Source of the DNA: a virus
Reading direction: 5' to 3' (one strand)
DNA length: 30,019 bases
IMG/VR virus record: IMGVR_UViG_3300028392_000223
Location: 1 to 30,019 of that record
Within the stretch, counting starts at the first letter, position 1. Each line of letters starts with the position of its first letter. The notes under the pieces were generated by a model. The model saw nothing but the letters and a program-made list of their open reading frames with translations. It did no database searches and was not told where the DNA came from. This document shows positions 1 to 7,425 of this stretch, piece by piece. A program made the translations under genes and the position numbers.

Positions 1-894
1 TCTTTGTTGGGAGGCTCGGCTGGATTTATTGGCGCAAATGCAAGCGCAAAATCTTTTGGTTTTTCAGATCCAATGAGTTTATGTTTTGGATTGGTAGGTA
101 TGGCAAGTGTATCTATAATCTCTTTAAATTCTTTACCGGAAGCTCCTAACAGAGGAAGGGCTGCTGTAGAAATACAAAAAGATAAAACACAAAAAATATT
201 ATCAATTTTAAACCCAATTGGAAGTGTTGCGTTAGGTTTTTTATCTGCTAAATCAGCCGATTTAATATTTGATTCGTTAGGTTTAAATAAAGGGCAAACA
301 AGTGACGTGTTAAATGTAATATTAGCAATAATGTCTGGATTATCAGGTTTTTTAGCATTATCAGGTTTTTGCGATGCTAGAAATCAAGTATCTATTAATT
401 ATGAAGCGTTTCTTGAGCAACAAAACAATGCAGTAAGATTTTTTATAAAATTAATGAGCGTTTTGTGCTACATATCAAGTTTAGTTGTTATTGCTGCGTT
501 TACCCCCTCTATCTCATCTGTCGTTTCTGAAAAAATTAACGATAATCTTTTTACAAAAATAACAGCTTATGTTCTTAGCGGAGCTGCTTGTTATGGTTTT
601 TCAGATTTATATTATAACTGTTTTAAAATGTTTGCTCAAAAAATGAGTGAAATAATTTTAAATTTTGGAGCAGAAAAATTTCAAAATATTTTAAGAATTA
701 TTTTTGGTGCAATTTTTTTGTTTGTACAATCAATGTCAAGTTATGGGCTTGGATCAAGCGCATCAAAAAATTCAGCAGTTTTATTTAATCAATCAGAGTC
801 TAATATCGCAAATATAATTTTTGGAATATTAACAGTGGTGGGTACTACTCCAGCTTCTATTTTATCAGGTTATGCTTTATCCAAATTTATTTAA
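1..894 (+). CDS. Polytopic membrane protein, 5'-truncated by window edge
   Basis: The frame is open to the left edge, so the true start is probably outside the window; the first possible start inside is a TTG at position 4. The visible 296 residues hold about six or seven hydrophobic stretches, for example around residues 25-45, 70-85, 103-122, 147-166, 186-203, 228-248 and 268-290, so it should be an integral membrane protein. I recognise no family motif. It is followed by about 200 bases without a gene and then by the modification-type operon. It could be a host gene flanking the phage or a phage accessory gene; the sequence does not decide between them. Confidence 0.6.
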   Translation, partial: SLLGGSAGFIGANASAKSFGFSDPMSLCFGLVGMASVSIISLNSLPEAPNRGRAAVEIQKDKTQKILSILNPIGSVALGFLSAKSADLIFDSLGLNKGQTSDVLNVILAIMSGLSGFLALSGFCDARNQVSINYEAFLEQQNNAVRFFIKLMSVLCYISSLVVIAAFTPSISSVVSEKINDNLFTKITAYVLSGAACYGFSDLYYNCFKMFAQKMSEIILNFGAEKFQNILRIIFGAIFLFVQSMSSYGLGSSASKNSAVLFNQSESNIANIIFGILTVVGTTPASILSGYALSKFI

Positions 895-1097
895 AAAAAA
901 TCAAATGATTTATATCAATACGTTAAACAAAGATTTTGTTGTTAAAAACAATTAATAATATTTTTAACTGTAATTTTTGATTGATAAAAAAAAAAGAACA
1001 TTCTGTATTTTTTAAAAGGATTGTTAATTAAATTAAAACGTGTTAATATCCATAAACTATAAAATTAACATATATAAAAATAATTTAAATTATTAAA

Positions 1098-1268
1098 ATG
1101 TCTGAAAAATCTATAAAAATTAATTTTAATAAAGAAAAAAATATTTATTCTGGTATTTATAAAAGAGAGGAGGTAGCTACTTTTTTAACAGGTAAAACAA
1201 TAGAAGATATTCTTTATAAAATTATTCATTTATCTGAAAGCACATACCAACCAACAAAAGAAATTTAA
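1098..1268 (+). CDS. Small hypothetical protein, 56 aa
   Basis: ATG-initiated frame of 56 codons starting MSEKSIKINF and ending at TAA. It is charged, without membrane segments or cysteines. No strong Shine-Dalgarno site is visible, only an A-rich leader. It lies first in a tight rightward series (next start 17 bases downstream) leading into the ParB-like gene. The 200 bases before it (895-1097) are A/T-rich and hold no gene I can support. Function unknown; called a gene from codon composition and operon position. Confidence 0.5.
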   Translation: MSEKSIKINFNKEKNIYSGIYKREEVATFLTGKTIEDILYKIIHLSESTYQPTKEI

Positions 1269-1284
1269 AAAAATAGGTTATTTA

Positions 1285-1455
1285 ATGAATGTGATTTACG
1301 ATTCAAAAAATAAAACTTTTTTAAGAAGCGATGTTAATAGAAATATTGTTTGCTTAAAAACACAAGAAGGGTGTATTAAACACTTAGAAAGAAGGTTTGG
1401 ATCTTTTGATAGTAAAAGATTTTTAATTTCAACTAAAAAAAACATACAAAAATAA
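1285..1455 (+). CDS. Small hypothetical protein, 56 aa
   Basis: ATG-initiated frame of 56 codons starting MNVIYDSKNK, basic towards the C-terminus (LERRF, SKRF, TKKNIQK). The stop is only two bases before the start of the ParB-like gene, which supports it as a real, translationally coupled gene. A weak TAGGTTA lies upstream. I do not recognise the family. Confidence 0.5.
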   Translation: MNVIYDSKNKTFLRSDVNRNIVCLKTQEGCIKHLERRFGSFDSKRFLISTKKNIQK

Positions 1456-1457
1456 AA

Positions 1458-2090
1458 ATGAAAAAAATACCGGAAATTATATTAATTAACCCAACAGAAT
1501 TAAAGCCGTATGAAAACAATCCCCGCAATAATATTGCAGCGATAGATCCTGTCGCAAAAAGCATAGAAGAATTTGGCTTTAGATCCCCAATTATTATTGA
1601 TGAAAATTACAACATAATAAACGGGCATACTCGCTTTTTAGCCGCCTTAAAACTTTCATATGAAGCAGTGCCTTGCCTTATTGTAGATGATTTAACAGAA
1701 ACTCAAATTAAAGCGTTTAGAATAGCAGACAATAAAGTTTCTCAATATTCAAGATGGGACGATTCTTTATTGATAAAAGAGTTAGAGCTTTTAAGAGAAT
1801 TAGAATATGACTTAGATTTCACTGGTTTTCGTGAGTTTGAAATTGATAGTTTGTTTCAAGAAAACAAAGAGGTTGATTATTCTATATTAGATGATAATGC
1901 AGATGAATTAAACAAAAAAACTAATGAAATGTCAGAAGGAGTAAGAAAGGCGATAGTCATTGATTTTGAATTAGAGCATTACAAAGAAGCTTATGATCTT
2001 GTTCAATTTTGGAAAAGCAAAGATGCTTATATCGGATATATGTTTTTAGATTATTTAAGGTCAGAAAAAGAAAAGTTAGATGTTCAATAA
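1458..2090 (+). CDS. ParB/Srx-superfamily protein
   Basis: 210 residues. The N-terminal half reads as a ParB/sulfiredoxin-like nuclease domain: an INPTELKPYENNPR opening (residues 10-23), an FGFRSPIIID strand, the GHTR box at 56-59 (GxxR class) and the ETQIKAFRIADNKV segment typical of phage and methyltransferase-linked ParB proteins. The C-terminal 80 residues are acidic and unassigned. It overlaps the next gene by 11 bases. Known context: ParB-domain proteins of this type are recurrent partners in phage DNA-modification clusters, where their role is still debated (DNA recognition, nuclease or nucleotide hydrolysis). The two genes downstream support that role over plasmid-style partitioning; no ParA is visible. 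Confidence 0.85.
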   Translation: MKKIPEIILINPTELKPYENNPRNNIAAIDPVAKSIEEFGFRSPIIIDENYNIINGHTRFLAALKLSYEAVPCLIVDDLTETQIKAFRIADNKVSQYSRWDDSLLIKELELLRELEYDLDFTGFREFEIDSLFQENKEVDYSILDDNADELNKKTNEMSEGVRKAIVIDFELEHYKEAYDLVQFWKSKDAYIGYMFLDYLRSEKEKLDVQ

Positions 2091-2985
2091 TAACCTTATT
2101 TATTTAAGCAATAGCCAATATGGCGGCTGGGTTTCTTTTTCTTATCATCTTGCAAAGATACTTGGTGCAAATCATATTCTAAAAGTTAAAGAGACTTTTG
2201 GCGGTGGCGGTTTATTTTATGGAGATTTAAAATATCAAAACATCAAGTCATCAATAATTGATAAATTTAAAAATCCGATAATTCTTGCTGTAGATAAAGC
2301 CAATACAAAATATCTTGATTTTTTTAATTCCGCAACAATCATAATACATGACCCAACAGAACTCTCGCCTGAAATAATAAATTTTTGTAAAAAAAATAAT
2401 GTTATAACAATAAGGGAGACTGTTCATTTATTGTTAAATAAAATTGGCATAAAAAATAAATTTTTAAAACATCCATTTTTTAAATACAGGAAACAAGAAG
2501 CCATAAAGTCTTTTAATAGATCACTTTCCAGGGTAGATTTTGACAAGAATATTGATATAATTTGCAAAGCTAATAACATTGGGGCTGATATAGAAATTTA
2601 TGGTTATAAGAATCATATTTACTATTTTCATAAATTGAAGCAATTAGGTTTTGATCAGTATTACAAAGGATATTACTCTAAAAATTTAGAAGAAATTAGT
2701 CTTTTATATGCGCAAACAAAATTTCTTATTGATTTGTCAACAATAAAAAAAGATGGAGGCGGGACTCAATATACATTTTTAGAGGCCGAGTACCACGATT
2801 GTACTTTAATTTTGCATGAAAATTGGTGTAATGTTGAAGGAAGTGTATATAAGAAAGGGGTTAATTGTTATGCTGTGGAAAATGAAGAACAGCTTGTTTT
2901 ATCGCTAAGAAAACAACCATTAAAAAGCAATCTTTTACCAACAAAATATGAAAACAAAATGTGGAAGGAAATATTAATAAATTAA
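2080..2985 (+). CDS. Glycosyltransferase-like protein (GT-B/GT4 type)
   Basis: 301 residues. Seen: an N-terminal SNSQYGGWVSFSYHLAKIL segment like the glycine-rich opening of GT-B enzymes, an SRVDFDKN segment (150-157) as in the linker before the C-terminal Rossmann domain, and DGGGTQYTFLEAEYHDC (225-241), which matches the nucleotide-sugar-binding acidic motif of GT4-like enzymes (E235 and E237 candidates). It starts inside the ParB-like gene and is followed 12 bases later by a TET/JBP-like oxygenase. Inference: it transfers a sugar to a hydroxylated DNA base made by the oxygenase. The alternative is surface or capsid glycosylation. The family call is by motif only. Confidence 0.7.
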   Translation: MFNNNLIYLSNSQYGGWVSFSYHLAKILGANHILKVKETFGGGGLFYGDLKYQNIKSSIIDKFKNPIILAVDKANTKYLDFFNSATIIIHDPTELSPEIINFCKKNNVITIRETVHLLLNKIGIKNKFLKHPFFKYRKQEAIKSFNRSLSRVDFDKNIDIICKANNIGADIEIYGYKNHIYYFHKLKQLGFDQYYKGYYSKNLEEISLLYAQTKFLIDLSTIKKDGGGTQYTFLEAEYHDCTLILHENWCNVEGSVYKKGVNCYAVENEEQLVLSLRKQPLKSNLLPTKYENKMWKEILIN

Positions 2986-2997
2986 AAAGGTAGTTCT

Positions 2998-3789
2998 TTG
3001 AAAAAAATAGATTTAATAAAAGTTGGAAACAATGTAAAAATGGGGCAGCAATGCCCTGATATTGAGCCAAACATAACAGAAGATTGTATGTTTTATGAAG
3101 ACGGCGTTTTGGTCGGTTTTTATATAAAAAAGATGCCAAAAAAAATGATTGACTTGGCAGATTTAGCAAATAAAGAATTAAGAAGCAAGAATGTACCAAA
3201 AACAAAAATGCTTCGAAAACATAACGATGGCTGGGATGACGAGAAACAACAATGGAGATATAAAAATCAGGTAGCTCAGTATTCGGCGATTTTAGGCAGT
3301 ATACCACCTAAAGCTCATCTTAGAAGGAATTATTTAACACGATCCAGTATACATCAGATTCCATCGGCCAAAACGTTTGTGCAAGCTATGCTGTTGCTTG
3401 CAAAAGAAAGTGAAGAATTAATCAAAGAAATATTTCCAGAACAATTTGAAAAACAAATGAAACTATTTGAAAAAGTTCCGAAAGAGTGGAGGTTTGGACG
3501 TTTGTTTACTAGTTCAATTTCTAATTATAATATTTCAGCACCTTTTCACAGAGACGCTGGTAATATTGTTGGGGCTGTAAATGTAATTATAACTAAAAAG
3601 ATGAATGCAACAGGTGGAAACCTTCATGTTCCTGATTATAATGCCACAATGGATTCCGCTAACAATTCAATTCTAGTTTATCCCGCATGGAAAAATATTC
3701 ATGGAGTGACGCCTATTCATGCAACGAAAGAGGGGGGATATAGAAATTCTTTGGTATTCTACCCGCTTAAGGCTTTTGTTGTTAAATAA
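2998..3789 (+). CDS. TET/JBP-like Fe(II)/2-oxoglutarate dioxygenase
   Basis: 263 residues from a TTG start with AAAAAGG upstream. The C-terminal half has the double-stranded beta-helix dioxygenase signature: HRD at 184-186 (HxD iron ligands), distal H235 in NIHGVTPI, and R249 in GGYRNSLVFYPL as the 2-oxoglutarate anchor. The NYNISAPFHRDAGN context and the GGNLHVPDY segment resemble phage TET/JBP proteins, which hydroxylate 5-methylcytosine or thymine in DNA. With the adjacent ParB-like and glycosyltransferase-like genes it forms a hypermodification cassette. No cytosine methyltransferase is visible, so the substrate (5mC or T) is open. It ends convergently 57 bases from the next leftward gene. 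Confidence 0.75.
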   Translation: MKKIDLIKVGNNVKMGQQCPDIEPNITEDCMFYEDGVLVGFYIKKMPKKMIDLADLANKELRSKNVPKTKMLRKHNDGWDDEKQQWRYKNQVAQYSAILGSIPPKAHLRRNYLTRSSIHQIPSAKTFVQAMLLLAKESEELIKEIFPEQFEKQMKLFEKVPKEWRFGRLFTSSISNYNISAPFHRDAGNIVGAVNVIITKKMNATGGNLHVPDYNATMDSANNSILVYPAWKNIHGVTPIHATKEGGYRNSLVFYPLKAFVVK

Positions 3790-3846
3790 AATACCGTTAT
3801 TTATAAATGAAATCTTTAAGTTTTTACATTTTCTCCTGTTTTTGTT

Positions 3847-4131
3847 TCAAATAAAATGCCGGGTATCCTGTTCGTTATATAGATCTTCAAATGGCGCGGG
3901 CTCGTAAACTTCATTATAAGGAATTAAAATTACAGCCTTTTCTTTTTCTGTTACAGATTTAACCTTGTCAAGCAGCTCTTCGAATATAAATTCTTTGTTG
4001 CAATGCGAGCAACGCCTAATATGATCTATTGCTATTCTTTGGTCTCTTTCTATTTCTAATTCTCTACCGCAACAAGGGAATTGTGATTCTAAGCTTGAAA
4101 CTTGATTTAAAGAAAACATATTACTTGACAT
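3847..4131 (-). CDS. Small zinc-ribbon-like protein, 94 aa
   Basis: Distal gene of the leftward early block. It has two cysteine pairs, CC at 20-21 and CxxC at 41-44, spaced like a small zinc ribbon, then an acidic, hydrophobic C-terminal part. Its start directly abuts the stop of the upstream gene, so the two are probably translated together. No function can be assigned; DNA-binding or adaptor roles are common for such phage proteins but are not shown here. Confidence 0.6.
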   Translation of the reverse strand: MSSNMFSLNQVSSLESQFPCCGRELEIERDQRIAIDHIRRCSHCNKEFIFEELLDKVKSVTEKEKAVILIPYNEVYEPAPFEDLYNEQDTRHFI

Positions 4132-4563
4132 TTAATCAACCCAATTTAGTTTTATGCCGCAATCAGGGCAGAACTTTGTTCCAAATCCGTCATATTCGCT
4201 ATGTGGTTTTTTAAGCTCGTCGCATTCACAATTCGGGCATTCGTAGCTGTCATATCCGCATTCTAAATTACGACCAACTAAATAGTCTTTCTCTGTTACG
4301 TAAACAATAGAAGGCTTAATATCCCCCCTCGACCTCAGCGAATTGCGCCAGTCTCCGGAGTAGTCTAATAAAAATTCGGGGATCTGAAAGTATTTTGTAC
4401 CCCTCTCATAGATCCAATCCTCTTTATTTTCATCTAAAATCGGCTTATTTAAAGGAAAACAAAGCTCTACCGTTTTAAAGGGAATGAAGTAATCGGGATT
4501 GGTAATGCAAACAAAATTATAGCCTTTTAACTCTTCTAAAATCTGCTCAAGCGTTAGTTTCAT
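4132..4563 (-). CDS. Hypothetical protein with C-terminal zinc ribbon, 143 aa
   Basis: The start is set by a good ribosome site, AGGAGG followed by ATATGAAAA before the ATG, lying inside the upstream gene (17-base overlap). The C-terminal 35 residues contain CPNC (109-112) and CPDC (132-135), a clear four-cysteine zinc ribbon. The N-terminal 100 residues have aromatic and acidic patches and no motif I know. Part of a leftward cluster of short phage genes; function unknown. Confidence 0.7.
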   Translation of the reverse strand: MKLTLEQILEELKGYNFVCITNPDYFIPFKTVELCFPLNKPILDENKEDWIYERGTKYFQIPEFLLDYSGDWRNSLRSRGDIKPSIVYVTEKDYLVGRNLECGYDSYECPNCECDELKKPHSEYDGFGTKFCPDCGIKLNWVD

Positions 4564-4732
4564 TTTTCATATCCTCCTGTGTTCTTTGTAAAAATTTTTG
4601 GAATTCTATATGGCAATCAATTATATTGCAATTTGGATCGCCTATTTCTATAAGCCGGTCAAGCTCCAACAATCTGTCCTTGTATTTTTCTTTAAGTTTT
4701 AAAAGGTCTTTGTAAATTCTATTGCTCAACAA
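4547..4732 (-). CDS. Small helical hypothetical protein, 61 aa
   Basis: 61 residues, rich in Lys, Glu and Leu in the first 30 (KDLLKLKEKYKDRLLELDRL), predicted helical and possibly coiled-coil. It overlaps both neighbours (17 bases downstream, 14 upstream), the packing expected in a phage early operon. No recognised family. Confidence 0.55.
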   Translation of the reverse strand: MLSNRIYKDLLKLKEKYKDRLLELDRLIEIGDPNCNIIDCHIEFQKFLQRTQEDMKNETNA

Positions 4733-4964
4733 ACACCTTTTTAAGTTCGTTAACGGCTTCTTTGTTTAGATCTTGTATATCCACGCCAAGCTGCTTATAA
4801 AAAGCAGGGTTTTTATTTGCTGAATTTGCTTTTTCTGCAAATTTTAGTTTTTTAGTAAAAATTTTAAATTGTGATGCGTAGCTTAGGGCGAGATCAAAAT
4901 CACCCGCAGAGATAATTGATTTTAGCTTAGTTACTCTATAATCTTCTTTTTCTTTATTTTCCAT
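4719..4964 (-). CDS. Hypothetical protein, 81 aa
   Basis: 81 residues, mostly helical and charged, with no cysteine. The ATG has a clear AAGGAG site six bases upstream. It overlaps the downstream 61-aa gene and the end of the broken gene upstream. No known motif. Confidence 0.6.
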   Translation of the reverse strand: MENKEKEDYRVTKLKSIISAGDFDLALSYASQFKIFTKKLKFAEKANSANKNPAFYKQLGVDIQDLNKEAVNELKKVFVEQ

Positions 4965-5124
4965 AATCTACTCCTTGTTTTTTTAATTTCCAACCAAAAA
5001 ACTCTTCATTTATTTTATTTAAAAAGTTTTCTATTTCTGTTTACTCTAAATCTTTAAATACAGATATTGAATTAACTAGGATATTTACTTGCTCAGTGAA
5101 ACTGATATTTGAACGTATTTCCAT
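4954..5124 (-). pseudogene. Small gene interrupted by an in-frame TAA
   Basis: An ATG at 5124-5122 with GGAGG upstream opens a frame of 27 codons (MEIRSNISFT...), then TAA at 5043-5041. The same frame stays open for 28 more codons and ends in a TAA that overlaps the start of the next gene, as its neighbours do. The downstream half has normal coding character (NEEFFGWKLKKQG). The simplest reading is a 56-aa gene broken by one substitution, for example CAA to TAA. Alternatives are a real 27-aa peptide or a sequencing error. Function unknown. Confidence 0.5.
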
Positions 5125-5157
5125 AACTGTTAAACCTCCATTTATAATTAAAAAAAT

Positions 5158-5186
5158 ATTATAAAGTACAAATAACACAAAGTAAA
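5158..5186 (-). promoter_or_regulatory. Leftward promoter with operator-like repeats
   Basis: On the reverse strand: -35 TTTACT (5186-5181), 17-base spacer, perfect -10 TATAAT (5163-5158). The -35 box lies in AGTAAAGTACTTTAT, which contains a small dyad and matches the repeat found at the other leftward promoters. It would drive the genes from 5124 down to 3847. Confidence 0.6.
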
Positions 5187-5207
5187 GTACTTTATCGTAT
5201 TATATTG

Positions 5208-5495
5208 TTATATTTTTGTGTCTAGTAATTCCATAATGAAAAGGTTAGCTCCTTTGTCGTATCCTTTATTTTTAGCAACCATTCTTAAATCAGATTTAAA
5301 TCTAAGAAATTGCTTTTTATGTTCATTAATAATATTTGCTGCTTGCATTATCTTTTCTATAGATTTTTTAGTTGGTTTAAGTTTATTTGCTTCATATAAT
5401 GTTATTGTCGTTACTGTTTTTCCAATATAATAAGCAAATTGTGCTTGTGTTACGTCTAAAGATTCCCTTATTTTTTTTATGTCTAGCCCGTTCAT
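5208..5495 (-). CDS. XRE-family helix-turn-helix regulator, 95 aa
   Basis: Residues 5-50 form a Cro/C1-type helix-turn-helix: IKKIRESLDVTQAQFAYYIG, then TVTTITLYEANKLKP, with the usual Q and E positions. The C-terminal 40 residues are basic and may dimerise. The start has AGGAGTACTAAA before the ATG. Likely a DNA-binding repressor or activator of the early block. The repeated AGTAAAGTAA-type sites at 5158-5186, 7222-7299 and 28802-28877 are candidate operators, but nothing in the sequence proves that this protein binds them. Orientation and size also fit a Cro-like role. Confidence 0.8.
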   Translation of the reverse strand: MNGLDIKKIRESLDVTQAQFAYYIGKTVTTITLYEANKLKPTKKSIEKIMQAANIINEHKKQFLRFKSDLRMVAKNKGYDKGANLFIMELLDTKI

Positions 5496-5553
5496 TTTAG
5501 TACTCCTAGTTGATATGACTTATGTTTTTATTTTATAACTTATTTATAAATTA

Positions 5554-5820
5554 CTATATTAAAACAGGTATTATTTTTCTTTTTACAGATTTTATTTTAC
5601 AATTTTTTTCAATCCATATTTTTAATTCTTTTAAAGATAAAGTCGTTCCAGAAACCCCTTTTGCAGGCTGTCCAAATCCGTCGGATAATCTAATTTCATA
5701 TGAATTTATTGTTTTTAATTCTATACAGATCCAACTTTCACCCCCTTGTTTTATATCTGCTACTATTGTTAATTTTTTATTATAAGTCCTAAATTTAAAA
5801 TTTAAATTTTCTATTTTCAT
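5554..5820 (-). CDS. Hypothetical protein, 88 aa
   Basis: The frame could start further upstream (5898), but the ATG at 5820 has a strong AAGGAGG with seven-base spacing and is preferred. Strand-rich composition (KFRTYNKKLTIVADIKQGG, ICIELKTINSYEIRLSDG) suggests a small beta domain. It lies 10 bases downstream of a 34-aa micro-gene. No family recognised. Confidence 0.65.
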   Translation of the reverse strand: MKIENLNFKFRTYNKKLTIVADIKQGGESWICIELKTINSYEIRLSDGFGQPAKGVSGTTLSLKELKIWIEKNCKIKSVKRKIIPVLI

Positions 5821-5830
5821 TTTATCCTCC

Positions 5831-5935
5831 TTATTTTTTATAAAAGCTAAGTCCAAAAATTCTAAATTCTGGATAAATAGCTTCGATTTTATGACCACGT
5901 TTTTTATATTGAACTTTACTTAGTTTAATACTCAT
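5831..5935 (-). CDS. Micro-protein, 34 aa
   Basis: ATG at 5935 with a near-perfect AAGGAGGT site, then MSIKLSKVQYKKRGHKIEAI and a hydrophobic, aromatic C-terminus (FRIFGLSFYKK). Very basic. The strong ribosome site and tight spacing to the next gene are the evidence; function unknown. Confidence 0.6.
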   Translation of the reverse strand: MSIKLSKVQYKKRGHKIEAIYPEFRIFGLSFYKK

Positions 5936-5989
5936 TTTGTAACCTCCTTGTTAATTTTTAAGTTTCATATTCAGTTGTAAAATTTTAAT

Positions 5990-6256
5990 CTAGTCTTCAT
6001 GTTTAGCTATAATTTTTTGTAATTCCCCTAAATATTCTTTCATTAAAAGTGCGGTTAATTTCCCTTCATATTCTGATTCACTTTTTAACCAATTATCACC
6101 AACAAATGTGTTAAAGTCGTTGGGATTCAGCTCAACAATTGATAATCCAAAAGCCCCCAGATTGTATTTATTAAAATATATTTTTGCTTCTTGTTCAGCC
6201 TCAAAAAAAACAAGATTGTATTTTGTGCAAATATTACTTATTTTAAATCTTTTCAT
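5990..6256 (-). CDS. Hypothetical protein, 88 aa
   Basis: ATG with GGAGAGATAAA upstream. Mixed alpha/beta composition, containing NPNDFNTFVGDNWLKSE and an acidic, helical C-terminus. Separate short gaps on both sides place it in the leftward early operon. No motif recognised. Confidence 0.6.
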   Translation of the reverse strand: MKRFKISNICTKYNLVFFEAEQEAKIYFNKYNLGAFGLSIVELNPNDFNTFVGDNWLKSESEYEGKLTALLMKEYLGELQKIIAKHED

Positions 6257-6316
6257 TTTATCTCTCCGTTTTAATTAGTCTAGCCAGTTTGTATTTATCT
6301 GCTATTTATTTTATAT

Positions 6317-6628
6317 TTAAACAATACAGCAAATGCTTTTTTCTTTTTCATAATATTTAAAATCAAATTCGTTTAATTTTGGGCTTGAAATAAATTCTTC
6401 GGTAAGGCAATAAAACTTGGCTAAATATTTTTCATTTTTAAAGCCAAAATTTGAGTACATTTTAAAAAGGCCACCTTTAAAATTTTTAACGTAAAATTGC
6501 TTGATTATTTGCTTCATTATTTCTTTATCAAAATTATTTGATTTTGCTATTAAAATTGGTGTATGACCAAATTCAATTAAAAATAATGATACAGCTATTT
6601 CGTTATTTTTTTGTAGTTCAATTTTCAT
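6317..6628 (-). CDS. Hypothetical protein, 103 aa
   Basis: ATG preceded by CGGAGAATATAAA, a leader almost identical to that of the gene at 28761, so the two blocks share initiation style. The protein is Phe/Lys-rich with a CC pair near the C-terminus (residues 100-101). No recognisable domain. Confidence 0.6.
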   Translation of the reverse strand: MKIELQKNNEIAVSLFLIEFGHTPILIAKSNNFDKEIMKQIIKQFYVKNFKGGLFKMYSNFGFKNEKYLAKFYCLTEEFISSPKLNEFDFKYYEKEKSICCIV

Positions 6629-6658
6629 TTTATATTCTCCGTTGAAGTAAATTCAAAT

Positions 6659-6898
6659 TTAAGCGCTATCACGTTTAGTTAATCCAGCACAACAATCTAA
6701 AATACTTTTTACTACACTTTGATCAAGACTACGCAAAGAAGTATGATTTAATTGCATAAATATTTTAGTTCTCTGGTCTTGTATTAATAATCCACTATCC
6801 CACCCATCGCGCGTAATTAATCCTAATAATTCAAACCCATCTGGTATTTTTTGAGCAAAAAGCCACGTAGGTTTAAACTTTTTATTAATCTTATACAT
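6659..6898 (-). CDS. Hypothetical protein, 79 aa
   Basis: The start is supported by GGGGAGG inside the end of the upstream gene (8-base overlap). Contains FELLGLITRDGWDSGLLIQD and a CC pair near residue 69. Looks like a small alpha/beta protein; family unknown. Confidence 0.6.
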   Translation of the reverse strand: MYKINKKFKPTWLFAQKIPDGFELLGLITRDGWDSGLLIQDQRTKIFMQLNHTSLRSLDQSVVKSILDCCAGLTKRDSA

Positions 6899-7184
6899 AA
6901 TTTATAACCTCCCCAGTTTCACTAGCACCCCAGATTGAAAAAGGGCCTTTTGAAGGCGGAGTTGCTATAAAGTCGTCAAATTTTGATAAGTTTGTAACGA
7001 TATAATCACCATTAGATTGTTTTTCTAATTCTAATTCTTCAGCTTGATTAAAACGTAAACCGTTTGCGTTTTTACCAATTGCTGCAAACTGATATTCGTT
7101 GTAGCAAATTTCTGGTCTAACATCTATACCGTTAATTAATAATCTATATCCTATTTCGCCTTTTAGTTTTTCTAGTTTTATCAT
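6891..7184 (-). CDS. Hypothetical protein, 97 aa, first gene of leftward block
   Basis: First gene after the divergent promoter region. Its ATG has a GAGAATATAGA leader. Strand-rich sequence with GEIGYRLLINGIDVRPEICY and a central acidic stretch (QAEELELEKQ). No motif recognised. Probably among the earliest transcribed leftward genes because the promoter in the 7224-7299 element lies about 40 bases upstream. Confidence 0.6.
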   Translation of the reverse strand: MIKLEKLKGEIGYRLLINGIDVRPEICYNEYQFAAIGKNANGLRFNQAEELELEKQSNGDYIVTNLSKFDDFIATPPSKGPFSIWGASETGEVINYV

Positions 7185-7223
7185 TCTATATTCTCTTTTT
7201 TTAGTTAATTTTTACTTATTTAG

Positions 7224-7299
7224 TAAAGTAAGTATACTATAACTTAATAAAAAGTAAAGTAATTATTTAAAATAAATGATAATAAATTGCTTTACTTTT
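7224..7299 (-). promoter_or_regulatory. Repeated promoter/operator element, copy A
   Basis: A 76-bp element that recurs at 28802-28877 with five mismatches and no gaps. On the reverse strand it holds -35 TTTACT (7258-7253), a 16-base spacer and -10 TATACT (7236-7231), pointing at the gene starting at 7184. AGTAAAGTAA occurs at 7222-7231 and 7253-7262, with an inverted, slightly altered copy at about 7289-7298. The repeats straddle both promoter boxes, as operators do. Confidence 0.65.
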
Positions 7300-7336
7300 T
7301 TAAAATAATATAGTTCTATTTAGTATAAAATATATA

Positions 7337-7352
7337 CTACTAATATTAGTAG
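7337..7352. promoter_or_regulatory. Perfect 16-bp dyad, operator candidate
   Basis: CTACTAATATTAGTAG is a perfect palindrome between the leftward promoter and the structural operon, followed by further TTAGTA half-sites. Its size and position suit a dimeric repressor site. No binding evidence. Confidence 0.4.
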
Positions 7353-7389
7353 GAATTAGTAAAAGTTTATTAGTTTATTTTATAGATTG

Positions 7390-7418
7390 TTGCAACATTT
7401 TAAAAAGGATGTTACATT
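7390..7418 (+). promoter_or_regulatory. Candidate rightward promoter of the structural operon
   Basis: TTGCAA, 17 bases, TACATT. The same -35 hexamer precedes the genes at 16790 and 29071. If used, transcription would start about at the ATG at 7426, leaving a very short leader or none; AAGGAT at 7405-7410 would then be outside the transcript. The call is therefore tentative. Confidence 0.35.
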
Positions 7419-7425
7419 TTACGTT

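Noticed and set aside
2861-3307. 148-codon minus-strand frame opposite the glycosyltransferase and oxygenase genes
   Set aside because: Spans the junction of two well-supported genes, Leu/Phe-rich shadow composition, no ribosome site.
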